Source: Oncomelania hupensis (lineage: Eukaryota > Mollusca > Gastropoda > Littorinimorpha > Pomatiopsidae). Taken from it: DNA of 64,000 nt. Every line of letters begins with the position of its first letter. Position 1 is the stretch's first letter. The DNA lies in contig CM072511.1 of assembly GCA_036898135.1 (NCBI GenBank), forward strand, positions 156,858,521-156,922,520, written 5' to 3'. A program made the translations under genes and the position numbers. Positions 1 through 13,139 of the stretch are shown here, in pieces. The notes beneath the pieces are model-generated. The model was not told where the DNA came from. It made no database searches and saw only the letters and a list, made by a program, of their open reading frames with translations.

Positions 1-605
1 AACATCTTCCTAGGTGGCATCATGTCAGATGCCCTTGCAGATCACGAAGGCACAGTCAGCATAGGGGGTAGAGCAATCTCCAGCGTCCGTTTTGCGGATG
101 ACATTGATGGATTGGCTGGAGAGGAACAAGAACTTGAACAGCTGGTACAGAGGCTTGACACCACATCCGGAACCTATGGAATGGAAATAAGTGCAGAGAA
201 GACCAAAATGATGACCAACAACACCAATGGCATCAACACGGACATCAAAGTCCAAGGCCAATCCCTCAACACAGTGTATAGCTTCAAATATTTAGGAGCA
301 ATTGTATCAGACAATGGATCCCGACAGGAAATGAACTCTCCAGGATCTCACAAACAACTGCTGCCATGACAAGGTTAAAGCCCATTTGGAAAAGACAGGA
401 CCATCAATCTACACTCCAAGGTAAGGCTGCTGCGCTCGAGTGAGACAGAAAAAGAGGTGGGAGGACAACATTCGTGAATGTACTGGCTTAACACTGAGCT
501 AAGCCATGAGGATTGCTAAGGACAAAGAAAGGTGTAGTACGCTGGTTAAACGATCATATGTGGTGCCCCAACGACCTTCGAGTTACGGGATAGGATAGGA
601 TAGGG
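1..605 (+). mobile_element. RTE-type LINE fragment (RT core and 3' end), copy 1
   Basis: Carries the RT catalytic motif RFADDIDGLAGEEQELEQL and KYLGAIVSDNGSR, then jumps by internal deletion to the C-terminal KKRWEDN region, ending in GGATA repeats that form the 3' tail of this family. The 5' part lies outside the window. Frames are broken. Confidence 0.85.
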
Positions 606-1476
606 ATACGATTATTATTTTATATTAGCGTTCTTACTTAGCGGGATTTTTTCAACTCAAGATCTGCTCAAGACGCTGGCCGACCTTGTCTAATTTCGAT
701 GACACCCTTAATTAACCTGGACTTGGTGTACAAGGTAAATACTGAAGATGCCCCTGATATTATTTTCTAGGGATTTCATCGTTGTTCATTGTACAATGGC
801 GTTAGACACTGTTCAATCACACGATAATTGTATGCTGTAATCAAATGGCCCTTGAGGATACTTAGGAAAACCTACCTTCGAAAATGTCTACCATTGACTG
901 AGGCGACACCGTGGTGTTCAAACTGATCGTGTAATAGTCCAACGAAGCCTTCAGAAATCGTCGAAGTAATACACCACTACTTGCCCACGTCACTCCCATC
1001 TGACACATCAAGAACATTATAGCTACTTTCATCATCCTCATCATCCTCATCCTCATCATCATCATCATCATTACCAGCAGCTGGAGCATCAATATCATCT
1101 TTATATGCAGCAGCAGAAGCGGCAAAAGCATCACCATCATCATTATTTACATAGTCTTTCGTTCATTCTCATCATTATCTTCATCATCTTCGTCGTCGTC
1201 GTCGTCTTTTACTTTGCCTCTCTGGAAATAAGAACGAGCCAAATGTCAGTCGGAGCGTCTGTCGGTCCGTTTCACGCTATATCTCAAGAACTACTAGATA
1301 TTTTTGTTAAAACTTCATAGGAACTTTACAAGGGTTAGTGACTTGCTTTCAAGAGTAAACGTATTTGCTGTAAGTCACAGAATGATGCTTGTGAAACAAT
1401 AAGTAAATGATCCTTGTGGGTAATGAAATAATGTACAATAATAACTGCAAAAAATAGTTTGTATTAAGATCAGATG
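606..1476. other. No gene; SINE tail and simple repeats
   Basis: About 630-700 resembles, on the minus strand, the tail of the SINE family at 49480 (agctcttgagctggaaaagcg type). A TCATCA-rich patch lies at 1028-1200. Nothing coding was recognised. The same sequence recurs at 22738-23603. Confidence 0.5.
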
Positions 1477-1481
1477 TATGT

Positions 1482-1999
1482 CAGGGATGTCGTTTGGGTC
1501 GGATCTTCGGCTTTTAGCCGAAATTTTTATAAAAAAAGCCGATAAACTGTCCGTCATGTCGGCTCGCCGAGCCGAAGTTTTCACGGGTGAATCGGCTCGG
1601 TTTTGTCCATTTTTGCGATATTCCTGTGCTGTACGCTTGCAGTTTAGGTGAGGATTCGATAATTACTAAGGTTAAACCCAGAAACTCTGACAGTATTGTG
1701 GTCTGTCAAGGGACAGTCTAAACTTTTTATTGTTTTTGTGTGTCTAAAATTTAAGAAAATAAAATTTCTTTTCAATGTTCTTATTCTACTCTTAAAATCA
1801 TGTTTTATTACAAAGATATGCATCCACAGAACACCTTTAATATACGGAGATGGAGGGTGCACGTTAACGTAGTGAATCTAGTCAAATAATTTGTGAGACT
1901 GCTTTGGAAGAGAGAGCCGAAACTTTCTGTAAAAAGCCGAAAGTTTCACGGCTGTTTCGGCCAAATCGCCGAAGAAAAAATTTCCTAGCAACATCCCTG
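1482..1999. mobile_element. hAT-like MITE, 518 bp
   Basis: Ends in inverted CAGGGATGT ... ACATCCCTG, with TATGT repeated directly on both sides (1477-1481 and 2000-2004) as a 5-bp target duplication. Several GCCGAA / TTCGGC hairpins lie near both ends. There is no transposase. CAGGG-type ends fit the hAT superfamily, some groups of which make 5-bp duplications. Confidence 0.6.
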
Positions 2000-2604
2000 T
2001 ATGTAGATGTGTTTCACAATGATGAAGCATGAGACCAAATTTGGTGACCAAAAATCGATAGTCTAGCACTTTCATCCAAATGGCAAAAAAATCCAGCGTA
2101 AACATAGATGTGCTTGAACAAAAAAACACACAATGGTTTTGATCTTTCTTTTTTTAAGTAAACAGATTGATAACAAAAACAAAGTGTTTCAGAATGACAA
2201 AGCACGAGACCAAATTTGTTGACCAAAAACCGGTAGTCTAGAATTCACTATAATAGATCACCAAACGGAGATGCGTCACAGGCAAATGCCGCTGGCGTGT
2301 CCAGATACAAGCGCCTGTAATCGCGCACGCCGTTAATACTCATTTCCTATCCATAATAGTCCTAGCTCAAGTCCGATATAAGAAAGACTGGCTACGATCC
2401 TGCTAACGTGTGTTATTCGAGAAAGGCTATACAAGACAAATTTTGACCTGGCCAGAGTTTAATAAGATGCGAAGCATCAGTGCGGTGGATAAGGGCCTAT
2501 CGTATGGTTGAGTTTTAAAAATAACGGTATAGATCTAGCTTTAATGTTATCGACACTACCGTGTACATTGGTTTCCAGACAACAAAAAGCGAATACAAAA
2601 ACAG

Positions 2605-2767
<163 letters not shown>

Positions 2768-3270
2768 TCTTTCCTAACATTATAATCATTACTGAGGAAG
2801 ATTTATGTCACGTAGGCATATACAGTTTGATGGCAAAACGGCCGGTTGATCTACAAATAAACATAGTTTCCAATCATTTGTGGTAATCAACTTGTTTCAT
2901 CCTTCGGGAATCTGAAGAATGAAAGTCCATGACACTTCTAACGACCATTTGTGCAGTTAATAGCACTGCAATGATCACTCCCACATGTCTTTTCATAGAA
3001 TTTCCGCTAAGAACAGTGTCTCGTTTCATGCCATAGACCATTTTGTATCACGATGGCCGCTTGGTGGCGCTGGCAAGTTATGCTCCTTCTTTGTGAAACT
3101 AAACTTTCTTTGGTCTCAACAGTGTTGAAGTGAGTGAATGAGAGATTGACAAGTGGAGAGAGAGGGAAGACACAGTGTATACAGTGTAGACAGGGGTGAA
3201 AGGAGTTGCAGTGATAATAATAATTGGCATTTTAAAATTATTTTCTATTTTATTCTATATCTCTGATGCT

Positions 3271-3830
3271 CATCCTATCCTATTCCTATCATATCCCATA
3301 TCCAGCAACTCAAAGGTCGTTGGGACACGACAGATGATCGTTTAACCAGCGTATTCCATCTTTCTCTGTCCTCAGCAACCCAATGCCTTTTCGGATGTCA
3401 TTGTTGATTTTTCGGTAGACATCAGCTCCCTGTGAGATGCTCGGTTTTTTTTTCATCTCTCTTCGTTTATCACACATGTCCAAAAGTTCAGGTGTGATCC
3501 ACGGTTTTTATTTGGGCGGTGCTTGCCAAGGATCTGTCACAGCTGAGTTGAAGGTGGTGGTCTTGGTGTTGACATCTACTTCACCAGCTTCCAAAATGAG
3601 CAGTGATGAAAATTTCCCTCCAATTGTGGCTTGAAATACTTCTGCCACATCCGGGTCTTCCAGTTTATCCAGGTCAAAATTCAGTCTGGTGCACTTTGCT
3701 GTGTTAACTCTCTTCAAGTGGAGCCGGAAGGACATCATCACGAGATCGTGGTCACATCCGATGTCTGCTCCTGGAAAAGTGCGTGTCCTGCCAATGTTAA
3801 TGCTGAAGCGTGTGATGCTCATCACAAAAT
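3271..3830 (-). mobile_element. RTE-type LINE, internally deleted minus-strand fragment
   Basis: On the minus strand, endonuclease-to-RT linker sequence (RLHLKRVNTAKCTRLNFDLD, KLEDPDVAEVFQATIGGK) is joined directly to the element's extreme 3' end and GGATA-type tail. The RT domain is missing. It lies head to head with the plus-strand fragment that follows. Confidence 0.8.
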
Positions 3831-3929
3831 GAATATCCTTGTGTACATGAAGAGGACAAAAAGGTGATTCGTATTCGTATTGATTTTATGAGGAAACATC
3901 TTTTTCCCTTTAAACTGGCACGTTGATTT

Positions 3930-4920
3930 AGATCTGCAAGAAATACCTACAGCACCAACAATCTGTGGCCATCCATGAGAGTGTACAACATCAGTCCTAA
4001 AATTATTGAAGTCATCAAAAACCTGTATGACAAGGCTACAAGTGCAGTCATCCACAAAAACGCCATCGGGAACTGGTTCAGAACAACAATCAGTGTGCCT
4101 CAAGGATGCATACTCTCACCAACACTCTTCAACATCTTCCAAGAGCGCATCATGTCAGATGTCCTTGCAGATAATGAAGGCACAGTCTGCATAGGGGGTA
4201 TAGCAATCTCCAACCTCCGTTTTGCGGATGACATTGATGGATTGGCTGGAGAAGAACAAGAACTTGAACAGCTGGCACAGAGGCTTGACACCACCTCCAG
4301 AGCTTATGGAATGGAAATAAGTGCAGGGAAGACCAAAATGATGACAACAACACCAATGGCATCAACATAGACATCAAAGTTTAAGGCCAATCCCTCAACA
4401 CAGTGCATAGCTTCAAATATTTAGGAGCCATTGTATCAGACAATAGGTCCGGACAGGAAGTCCTCTCCAGGATCGCACAAACAACTGCTGCCCTGACAAA
4501 TTGGAAGCCCATTTGGAAAGACAGGGACCATCAGTCTACATTCCAGTGTAAGGCTGCTGCGCTCCCTTGTCATCTCCATCCTCCTATACGCTTGCGAAAC
4601 ATGGACCCTCACAGCAGATCTACAACGAAGAACACAAAGCATGTAGATGAGGTGCTACAGAGGACTTCTGGGCATTTCCTATGCCCAGCACATCACTAAC
4701 AACGAAATCCGACAGACCATCACACAAGCCATTAGACAACACGATGACTTGTTCACAGTGGTGAAGAAACGGAAACTCCGACAACATTTGAGAATGGACT
4801 GGCTTGAAACCGAGCGAAGCCATGAGGGTTGCTGAGGACAGAGAAAGATGGAGTCCGCTGGTTTAACGATCATCTGTGCTGCCCCTACGACCTTCGAGTT
4901 ACGGGATAGGATATGATATG
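3930..4920 (+). mobile_element. RTE-type LINE fragment, RT to 3' end
   Basis: Encodes VYNISPKIIEVIKNLYDKAT, the SVPQGCILSPTLFNIF motif and the catalytic LRFADDIDGLA, then breaks by frameshift. Ends with the family's GGATA-type tail near 4905. The LTR retrotransposon lies about 95 bp downstream. Confidence 0.85.
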
Positions 4921-5014
4921 GGATTTAGAGCCATTTCTTTTGTGTATGAAGATTACCTACAACTATTTTGCATAGGATTTATTTGATGTTGGACTGGAGC
5001 CTTACACCACTCTT

Positions 5015-6407
5015 TGTCACATGTAAAATGACAATGTAATATATAATGTAAAAAGTCTGGGGAATAAATTACACTGATAATAAACACGTGTTTGCTTTGA
5101 GTTGCACTAATGTATAATTCTGCTAGGATAGTAACTGTAGAGTATGGCCTAGCATGGCTGATTGTGGATATTAAGTTTTATCCGTGTAATTCGTGCAGAA
5201 TGCAAGTTTTGAAGAAGGTGAGCGATAGGTTTTGCAAGCGCAGTAAGAATCATCACTTCTTTGCCGTCTTCTAGAGTAGAAGCACGTTGTAATACGTTTG
5301 TGGTTTTTCGCTAGGTTAGCGATTATTTATGTTTGTGAAAACTGGTGTTATAATATTTCGTTATTTAGGCATAAATAACGGAGCGCTGTTGAAAGTGACA
5401 ATTATATTATTTCTGTGGCAGAAATATATTAACAGCGTGTGCAGTTTTCATTGTCAAAGCAAAGTGTTTTGTGAACCTGTGGACATATTGCAGGGTCATG
5501 TCAGTGACAAGTGACAGTTGTGTCAGGATAGAATAAAACAGAATAAAGCAGGTCTAGATTTTTGGAATTATAGTAGGCCTGGACTATCAGTGTCACATTC
5601 GTTCATTGGATACTCTTTTATAAAACAACATAATCTTTTGAGGTGAGAATTTATTATTTTTATTTTAGACAGTCGTTTGTTTACCCCAATATTCTTTGCA
5701 GGATGACAGCAGTGCTGGATGCAGGGGCGTTTATTACCCATAATAAACGAAGCACTGTATTTTTCTGATGGTGTAAACTTTGCCTATTAGGTAAGGTTGT
5801 GGGAGTAGGGATACTGTATGGTCTTTCAGCATGTTGCAGATTTTCTCTTCTCTCGGATCCCGTGCCTGGGGAGTTTTTCCCGGATCCATAGCCAGGGGAA
5901 GAGAGGACCATACCACCAACCAACCAGCCGACCCATCAACCACGCCACCATCCTTTCAGCCATACAACCACCTACCAGTCCACTGCCGCCGCCAACACCG
6001 TTGCAGTCCACCACCACCACCACCACCACCAGCATCATCACCGACAGGGGCTACCACCGCACTTCCTAGCTCAGCTAAGTAAACACTGCTGAAGCCTACG
6101 GTAGTTCCGATACCCCACCAGATGATGTGAACTATAAATCTGATTAAACTCCAAGGATTTGGGGATACCAAACAAGACTTTAACTTAAAGAATATTTTAA
6201 GAATATTTCGGGTTTTGTACAGATTATTTGAAACATTTTCGGCAGATTTTGTAAATCGTGGTCCAGTAGTGTAAATAATAACAAAAAGGGAAATTTTACA
6301 CCGTTGTTTCGAGTTTCTTTACTTTCAACTCTACCTTTTATCTAAACTTAACTTGTTCTTGGAACGAGACGTAGGAGGGTCACTACACAAAAACTCTTCA
6401 CGTGACA
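5015..6407 (+). repeat. 5' LTR, copy 1
   Basis: 1393 bp, beginning TGTCACATGT and ending CACGTGACA, so the ends form a 6-bp inverted repeat TGTCAC/GTGACA. Contains a short CCACCA-rich microsatellite near 6010. Confidence 0.9.
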
Positions 6408-6411
6408 ATTA

Positions 6412-6429
6412 TGGGGGCTCGTCCGGGAT
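6412..6429 (+). promoter_or_regulatory. Primer binding site, tRNA-Pro type, copy 1
   Basis: TGGGGGCTCGTCCGGGAT, four bases after the LTR. It is the same 18-base site that primes reverse transcription from tRNA-Pro in many retroviruses. Confidence 0.9.
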
Positions 6430-6754
6430 CAGCACCCTCTGAGATCAGCACCCGCTGAGATCAGCATCCGCTGAGATAACAAGATAGTTCATTATCCTGG
6501 GTATAGGTTAGGAATTACCTTGTGGCTTCACAAAGTTTGTTGTTCTTAAGTTAGATCGTTTGAAGGTAGTGCATGTAAATATGTTGATCGTTTGTTTTTA
6601 TTTTAGAGTAAGAATTTTATATTCATTCATTTGAGTACTTGGATACTTGTTTTCAGGAGTTGCTGTGACGGTCAAGGTTGCTGACATTATTAATTGTTTA
6701 GCGTATGTTCTAGGTTGTTTGACATTTAGGATAGTGTTTTGTTCGATCGTAGTC

Positions 6755-9700
6755 ATGGCCGAAGCCACTACTGACTCTCCAATTTCCGCACGGTTGCGCA
6801 AAACACAGAATGTAGCGTTAAGTTCTCCCGCGGTCCAGAACGCGCGACAGCATGGTAACATAGATGCGAAGTCTAGGTCTGTTGGCGAGATTTCAGGTTC
6901 CGGTTTACCTGATCAAACCGAAGCAGTGGTTTCTCTTGGTCAACGTCTCAATCTGGCTGGACAAGAGTTAGCTGATTTTGTACGTCACACTTTGGCTGAC
7001 CAGGCAAAAGCTGCTACAGAAGAGAGGCTAGCCAGGGAGCAAAGGGAGCGTGAAGAGCGTCTTACCCAACGGGAGTGGTCACTGAAAGAGCAAACTACCA
7101 AACAAGAGAGAGACTTGGAGTATAAATTGGAATCTATGAGACTATCTCATGCAGAGAAGATGGCGAAACTGCAGAATGCCAGTCATCAACCAGTGGCATC
7201 GACGAGTCGCATAGTGTCGAAAACGCTTCTATTCCAGAGTTTGATGAGTCTAAAGATGATCTCGACGACTACTTGCGACGGTTCGAGCGTCTTGCCCGTG
7301 CACACGAATGGCCTGAAACTACGTGGTCAGTGAAATTGAGTACAGCACTTAAGGGTAAAGCTTTGCAACTCTACAACTCAGTAGACGAGGATACCGCACT
7401 CAACTACCCGAAGTTGAAGAAAGCACTGTTGGAAAGATTTCAGCTTACAGCTAATGTCTACCGTCAGCGATTGCGTAGAGCAAAGGTGAGAGAAGGCGAA
7501 ACGTACACACAGTTTATTGCCCGTTTACGACTTTTTGCCGATCGCTGGGTGGAGATGTCCGGCAAGCGACAGAAGTACGCGGATCTAATGGAGCTGATGC
7601 TTTTGGAACAGTTCATGGAAAGTCTTCCCGCTGACACGGCGTCGTTTGTTCTGGAACACGAACCCGACACTCTGGCAAGTGCTGCACACTTCGCTCAAGT
7701 ACACAAGGAGGCACACCCGCAGCGGCACCGTAAACAATCGCCGAGGAACGGATCTTCCAGGGCTAACACTCAACCTAGGGAGAATGCCAAGCCAGCGAAG
7801 GAAGAAGGAAGAGGTTCGAGTCAAGCACGATCAGCTGGGCAGGCAACTACAGCTCGTGTAACCTGTCACTACTGTCACCGCACAGGACACTTCAAGAAGG
7901 ACTGTCCCAAGCGAGCAGCAGCCCAGCAAGGTACGCATGTTATTGTTTCAGGTGCGCAAGCAACACAGAGGAGGATGGAATACCTGAACTGTGTGTTCCA
8001 TGTTCGCAGAAAGCATTTCAACCCAAAATGCAAGGTTAGCATCGACGGACATCAAGCTGAAGGACTACGCGATACAGGAGCCGATGTGATGGTGGTTAGA
8101 GCATCGTTCGTGCCGCCATGCGCTTACACCGGTCGTAAAGTGCCGATCACTCTAGCTGAAACCAGTTTGTGCAAGGATCTACCGATAGCTCGCATTACGG
8201 TGAATACTCCTTGGATCGAGGCTGAGATTGAAGCTGTCGTTATGCAGAATCCGCCGCAGATCTCATCATTGGCAACAAAGTTTTGTTGGCTGATAGAACT
8301 TTGGTGAGCATTCCAGTCTACCGAGTGCCCAAGCAAGTAGCGGTACTTACCAGGCAACAAGCAGAGCGCCAGCAGCGTCCACTACCGCCGCTTCCAGCAG
8401 TAGATACCGGATCGGGAAATATCAAGCCGAAGGACTTGATTGCTCTACAGATGCAGGATCAGTCTCTTGCTAGTCTGAGAACCGCCGCCGAGTCAGGACA
8501 AGAGAAGAAAGCTGGTAAACAAGGGTTCGCGTCTTACCTATGGACGAAAGGAATTCTCTACAGGAAATTCCGGACTCAACAAGACCAGTATCAGCAAGTT
8601 GTTCTTCCAAAGAGTCTACGGAGAGGGGTGATGTCAGTGGCACACGATTCAGCGTTCGGGGGTCATCTGGCAACCACGAGGACACTAGACCGCATATGGC
8701 GCCAATTCTATTGGCCAGGCATAGTTGGAGATGTGCGCCGTTTCTGCTCATCTTGTGATCAGTGTCAGAAGATGTCGCCGAGAGGCAGGGTCAAGAAGGT
8801 TCCTTTGGTACCAATGCCGCTAATCGACGAACCATTCCGACGCGTCGCAGTTGACATCATCGGTCCTATCAAGCCCGCTTCCGACAATGGCAACAGGTAC
8901 ATATTGACTATGGTGGACTACGCTACTCGCTATCCAGAGGCGATGCCATTGAAATCCATCGAAGCTACCCGTGTAGCCGAGGCATTGTTAGAGCTGTGGT
9001 CAAGACTGGGCATTCCAGCGGAAATCCTAACAGATCGCGGAACCCAATTCACAAGCGAGATCATGCGAGAGGTCAGTCGTCTCTTGGGCATCCGTCAAAT
9101 GTGTACCACACCGTATCATGCCCAGTGCAATGGTTTGGTGGAAAGATTCAACGGCACACTCAAGTCCATGTTACGCAAGTTGTGCCAGGAAAAACCAAGT
9201 GTTTGGGATCGCTATCTGCCAGCAGTACTGTTCGCGTACAGAGAGTCACCTCAAGAGAGCACAGGTTTTGCACCGTTCGAACTGCTATACGGACGTCGAG
9301 TTCGGGGTCCTATGGCTATTCTTCGTCAGAGTTGGACAGATGAGCAGGCACCTGAAGAAATCCAAACCACCGCAACGTACATTGTGGAACTTAGAAACAG
9401 GATCAAAGAAACCTGCGAACTTGCCCAGCAAAATCTCAAGAAGTCTTCGGAAAGATATGCGAAAGAGTTCGACAAGAAGGCCACACCACGTACATTCAAG
9501 TCTGGAGACAAGGTGCTTCTGCTACTTCCGCAGCAGCATAACAAACTGCAGCTGCAGTGGCAAGGTCCGTACAAGGTCATTGAACGCGTCGGGGACTGGC
9601 GAGGTTCACCTGACTACAAGATTCAAGTCAAGGGCAAAGTCCGGATGTACCACGCGAATCTCTTGCGACGATACATCGAACGAGAGGAAGAAGTCAGCGC

Positions 9701-11241
9701 CGAGGACGAGGAAGAAGAAAATGGTTCGTCGGAGGAGCAGAGGGTTGACAACGTCGCGGTCGTCATCGACGAGACAGAGGTTGAGCTTGAGTCAGAGCAG
9801 GTACCTACGTGCATCTTGACAGCAAAAGAGAGCCATGTAGATGTCAACATAAACCCTGGCTTGGAACCAGACAAGAAGGAAGAGCTAACGCAGCTCGCTC
9901 GCGAAAGCCAGCGTATCTTGACAGATTTACCTCTCAAAACTGAGTTGGAGGAGATCTCATTCAACCTTACGCAGCAAGAACCAATCAGAACCAAACAGTA
10001 CCCACTTCCTCATGCTACAGTCCAAATTGTTAAAGAAGAAGTGGAAAAGATGCTCAAGCTTGGAGTCATCGAGTCGGCAAGTTCGCCATACAATTCTCCA
10101 GTGGTGCTAGTGAAGAAGAAGGACGGTGCAGTACGTTTTGCGTCGACTATCGCCGCGTCAATCGCATTACTGCATTCGATGGTGAACCCATGCCGGACAT
10201 AGACATGCTGTTCGGTAAATTGGCCAGAGCACAGTATTTCTCCAAGATCGACCTGGCGAAGGGTTATTGGCAAATCCCGGTGCGAGAAGAGGATCGACCT
10301 ATCACCGCTTTTTCCACTCCTACCGGTCAGTATCAATGGACAGTCATGCCTTTCGGACTTCAAAACGCAGGCGCCGTTTTACGAGGATGATGAGAAAACT
10401 CCTTGATCCTTTGAACTGCGAGGAGGTGTCGAACTTCATTGATGACGTACTCGTCGCTACTCAAGCGTGGACACGCCACATCGAGATACTCAGAAGAGTT
10501 CTGGAACGTTTGGACGAAGCAAATTTGTCAGCACGCCCTACCAAATGCTTCTGGGGTTTCCAAGAGTTGTCATTTCTAGGACACGTCGTGGGACGCGGTT
10601 GTCTCCGTCCAGAGGAAGATAAACTCGCGAAGATACGGGACGCACCACGGCCGCACACCAAGAAGGACGTCAGAGCGTTCATCGGGTTGGCCAGTTACTA
10701 CAGGCGTTTCATTCCGCACTTCGCTGCCATCGCACTTCCTCTGACCAACGCTACCAAGAAGAAACAGCCCAACGTTGTCACTTGGACTGAGGAATCAGAA
10801 CAGGCATTCCAGACGTTGAAGCAACGCCTAACCAGTCAGCCCATCATTCGGTTGCCAGATTTGGAAAAGGAATTCGTCTTACGTACAGATGCGTCCCAAC
10901 AAGGGCTGGGAGCAGTACTATTGCAACAGGATGACGAGATTTTGATGCCTGTGGCATACGCTAGCCGCAAGTTGACCTCAGCAGAGCAGAACTACTCAAC
11001 GGTGGAACAAGAATGTCTTGCTGTGGTCTGGGCGATCAAGAAGTTTGAGCAGTACCTGTATGGTGTACACTTCACTCTTCAGACAGATCACCACCCGCTG
11101 CAATTTCTGAGGCAATCCAAACCAGCAAACGGACGTCTTGCCCGTTGGGCAATGTTGCTACAGCCTTACGAGTTCACTGTTCAAGCCATCGCAGGCAAGG
11201 ACAATGTGGGAGCCGACTACCTGAGTCGAACCTTCAACTAG
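6755..11241 (+). pseudogene. Gag-Pol frame, copy 1, broken by several single-base indels
   Basis: Gag with coiled, charged N-terminus (MAEATTDS start at 6755), zinc knuckle CHYCHRTGHFKKDC, protease DTGADVMVV, integrase HHCC and DDE domains, an intact GPY/F module, RT and RNase H (ending DYLSRTFN). Against copy 2 it has single-base losses near 7216, 7965, 8256, 10135 and 10378, plus a single-base gain near 8010 that restores the frame lost at 7965. Some breaks could be assembly errors. Expressed intact it would encode one polyprotein; as read, it cannot. Confidence 0.85.
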
Positions 11242-11310
11242 GAAGCAAGGGGAAGGATACAGAACAGTTTTGAATGAAACTCCCATGTTTCATCTTGTGT
11301 TGGAGGGTAT

Positions 11311-11351
11311 TGTCACATGTAAAATGACAATGTAATATATAATGTAAAAAG
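11311..11351 (+). repeat. 3' LTR, copy 1, first 41 bp only
   Basis: Begins TGTCACATGT as in the other LTRs and is truncated by the N gap. Confidence 0.9.
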
Positions 11352-11851
11352 NNNNNNNNNNNNNNNNNNNNNNNNNNNNNNNNNNNNNNNNNNNNNNNNN
11401 NNNNNNNNNNNNNNNNNNNNNNNNNNNNNNNNNNNNNNNNNNNNNNNNNNNNNNNNNNNNNNNNNNNNNNNNNNNNNNNNNNNNNNNNNNNNNNNNNNNN
11501 NNNNNNNNNNNNNNNNNNNNNNNNNNNNNNNNNNNNNNNNNNNNNNNNNNNNNNNNNNNNNNNNNNNNNNNNNNNNNNNNNNNNNNNNNNNNNNNNNNNN
11601 NNNNNNNNNNNNNNNNNNNNNNNNNNNNNNNNNNNNNNNNNNNNNNNNNNNNNNNNNNNNNNNNNNNNNNNNNNNNNNNNNNNNNNNNNNNNNNNNNNNN
11701 NNNNNNNNNNNNNNNNNNNNNNNNNNNNNNNNNNNNNNNNNNNNNNNNNNNNNNNNNNNNNNNNNNNNNNNNNNNNNNNNNNNNNNNNNNNNNNNNNNNN
11801 NNNNNNNNNNNNNNNNNNNNNNNNNNNNNNNNNNNNNNNNNNNNNNNNNNN
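11352..11851. other. Assembly gap, 500 N
   Basis: Exactly 500 undetermined bases, so probably a placeholder length. It starts inside the 3' LTR, a typical point for an assembler to break. Confidence 0.99.
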
Positions 11852-11950
11852 GCACTATCCGACACCGTTTAGACAGATGAGAAAGAAGAAACCTCAATGT
11901 GTTGGTTTATAATATTATGGCAGGGAAAACAAACAAAAAATTATCAGCCG

Positions 11951-11985
<35 letters not shown>

Positions 11986-11999
11986 AAAAAAAAAAAAAA
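11951..11999. repeat. Poly-C then poly-A run
   Basis: A long C run followed by A14, soon after the gap. A low-complexity stretch of this type is a likely sequencing or assembly trouble spot. Confidence 0.9.
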
Positions 12000-12164
12000 C
12001 ACTCCTCAAGTTAAAAATTTTCATTCAGTAAATTGATGAAATCCCTGGACATTTCAGGAAATTCATTAATTCATTTTACATAACTAGAAAATGTTAGTAC
12101 ATTTAGGAAATCCCCGAGTGAAACAGTACTTTTACGAATTTACCAAAATTGTCAGTGCTACAGA

Positions 12165-12526
12165 ATTGTCAGTGCTACAGAAAATTTCTGGGCATTTCCT
12201 ATACCCAGCACATCATTTCCTATACCCAGCACCAGAATACCACAGGGTGAGAAACGGTGGTAGAGCTTTCAGTTTCTTCTCCGTTCAGACCTGGAACTCG
12301 CCACCTCGGTCCGTCCGTCACAGTCCTTCACTAGCGTCTTTTAAAACGAACTTGAAGACGCATCTTTTTAGAGAGGCCTTTTCTTAGGCGCCATGAGTGA
12401 GTGTTAGTTATTTTTGGTGTTGAGATGTATATGTGGTTGCGTGTTATTGACCAATGTACGCATGTTGTGTTTACATTTGTTTGTGTAAAGCGCTTTGTGA
12501 TTTTGGAAAGCGCTGTATAAATTGCC

Positions 12527-12595
<69 letters not shown>

Positions 12596-12915
12596 CACCA
12601 ACAACGAAGTCCGACAGACCATCATACAAGCCATTGGACAACATGAAATGCTCACAGTGGTGAAGAAACTCCGATGGTATGGCCATGTCACCAGAGGAGC
12701 ATCAGGTCTTGCAAAATCCACCCTGCAAGGCACAGTGCAAGGAGGCAGAAAAAGAGGGAGACAGAAAAAGAGGTGGGAGGACAACATTCGAGAATGGACA
12801 GGCTTGACACTGAACGAATCCATGAGGGTTGCTGAGAACACAGAAAGATGGAGTACGCTGGTTAAACGATCATCTGTGACCTTTGAGTTACGGGATAGGA
12901 TAGGATAGGATAAAT
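12165..12915 (+). mobile_element. RTE 3' end interrupted by a CR1/L2-type LINE 3' end
   Basis: RTE sequence (gggcatttcctatacccagc) stops near 12207 and resumes at 12595 (accaacaacgaagtccgaca), ending in GGATA repeats near 12912. Between them is a CR1/L2-like C-terminus (FSFFSVQTWNSPPRSVR ... SFKTNLKTHLFREAF), its 3' UTR with the hairpin agcgctttgtgattttggaa, and (TTA)n at 12531-12594. This is a nested insertion. Confidence 0.75.
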
Positions 12916-13139
12916 TTACTGTAACATACATGCGCGCATATGTTTAAGGCGGCAACGTGCGGCTCAATATGAGTATAATATTTTCACAATTTCAAAAAGT
13001 CGCGTCAAGTAACGCCAGGAGAAAGAACAAATATATCTTTTCTGTTTCTTTTATTTAATATTATTATTTTTTATTACTTTTTTTTTCTTGGGGGGTGGTG
13101 GTGGTGGTGGAACGAAGGAGGGGGAGGGGGCTAGATCCG

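Larger units (their letters stand above)
5015..11351 (+). mobile_element. GMR1-like Ty3/gypsy LTR retrotransposon, copy 1 (3' LTR cut by gap)
   Basis: 5' LTR 5015-6407, tRNA-Pro-type primer site 6412-6429, Gag-Pol frame from ATG 6755 to the stop at 11241, then 41 bp of 3' LTR from 11311 before the gap. Preceded by CTCTT. The domain order is as in the complete copy at 27145-34812. Confidence 0.9.

Noticed and set aside
9118..9819. Second-frame open stretch of 233 codons overlapping the integrase region
   Set aside because: Shadow of the Gag-Pol frame: it is out of frame with the conserved integrase motifs.
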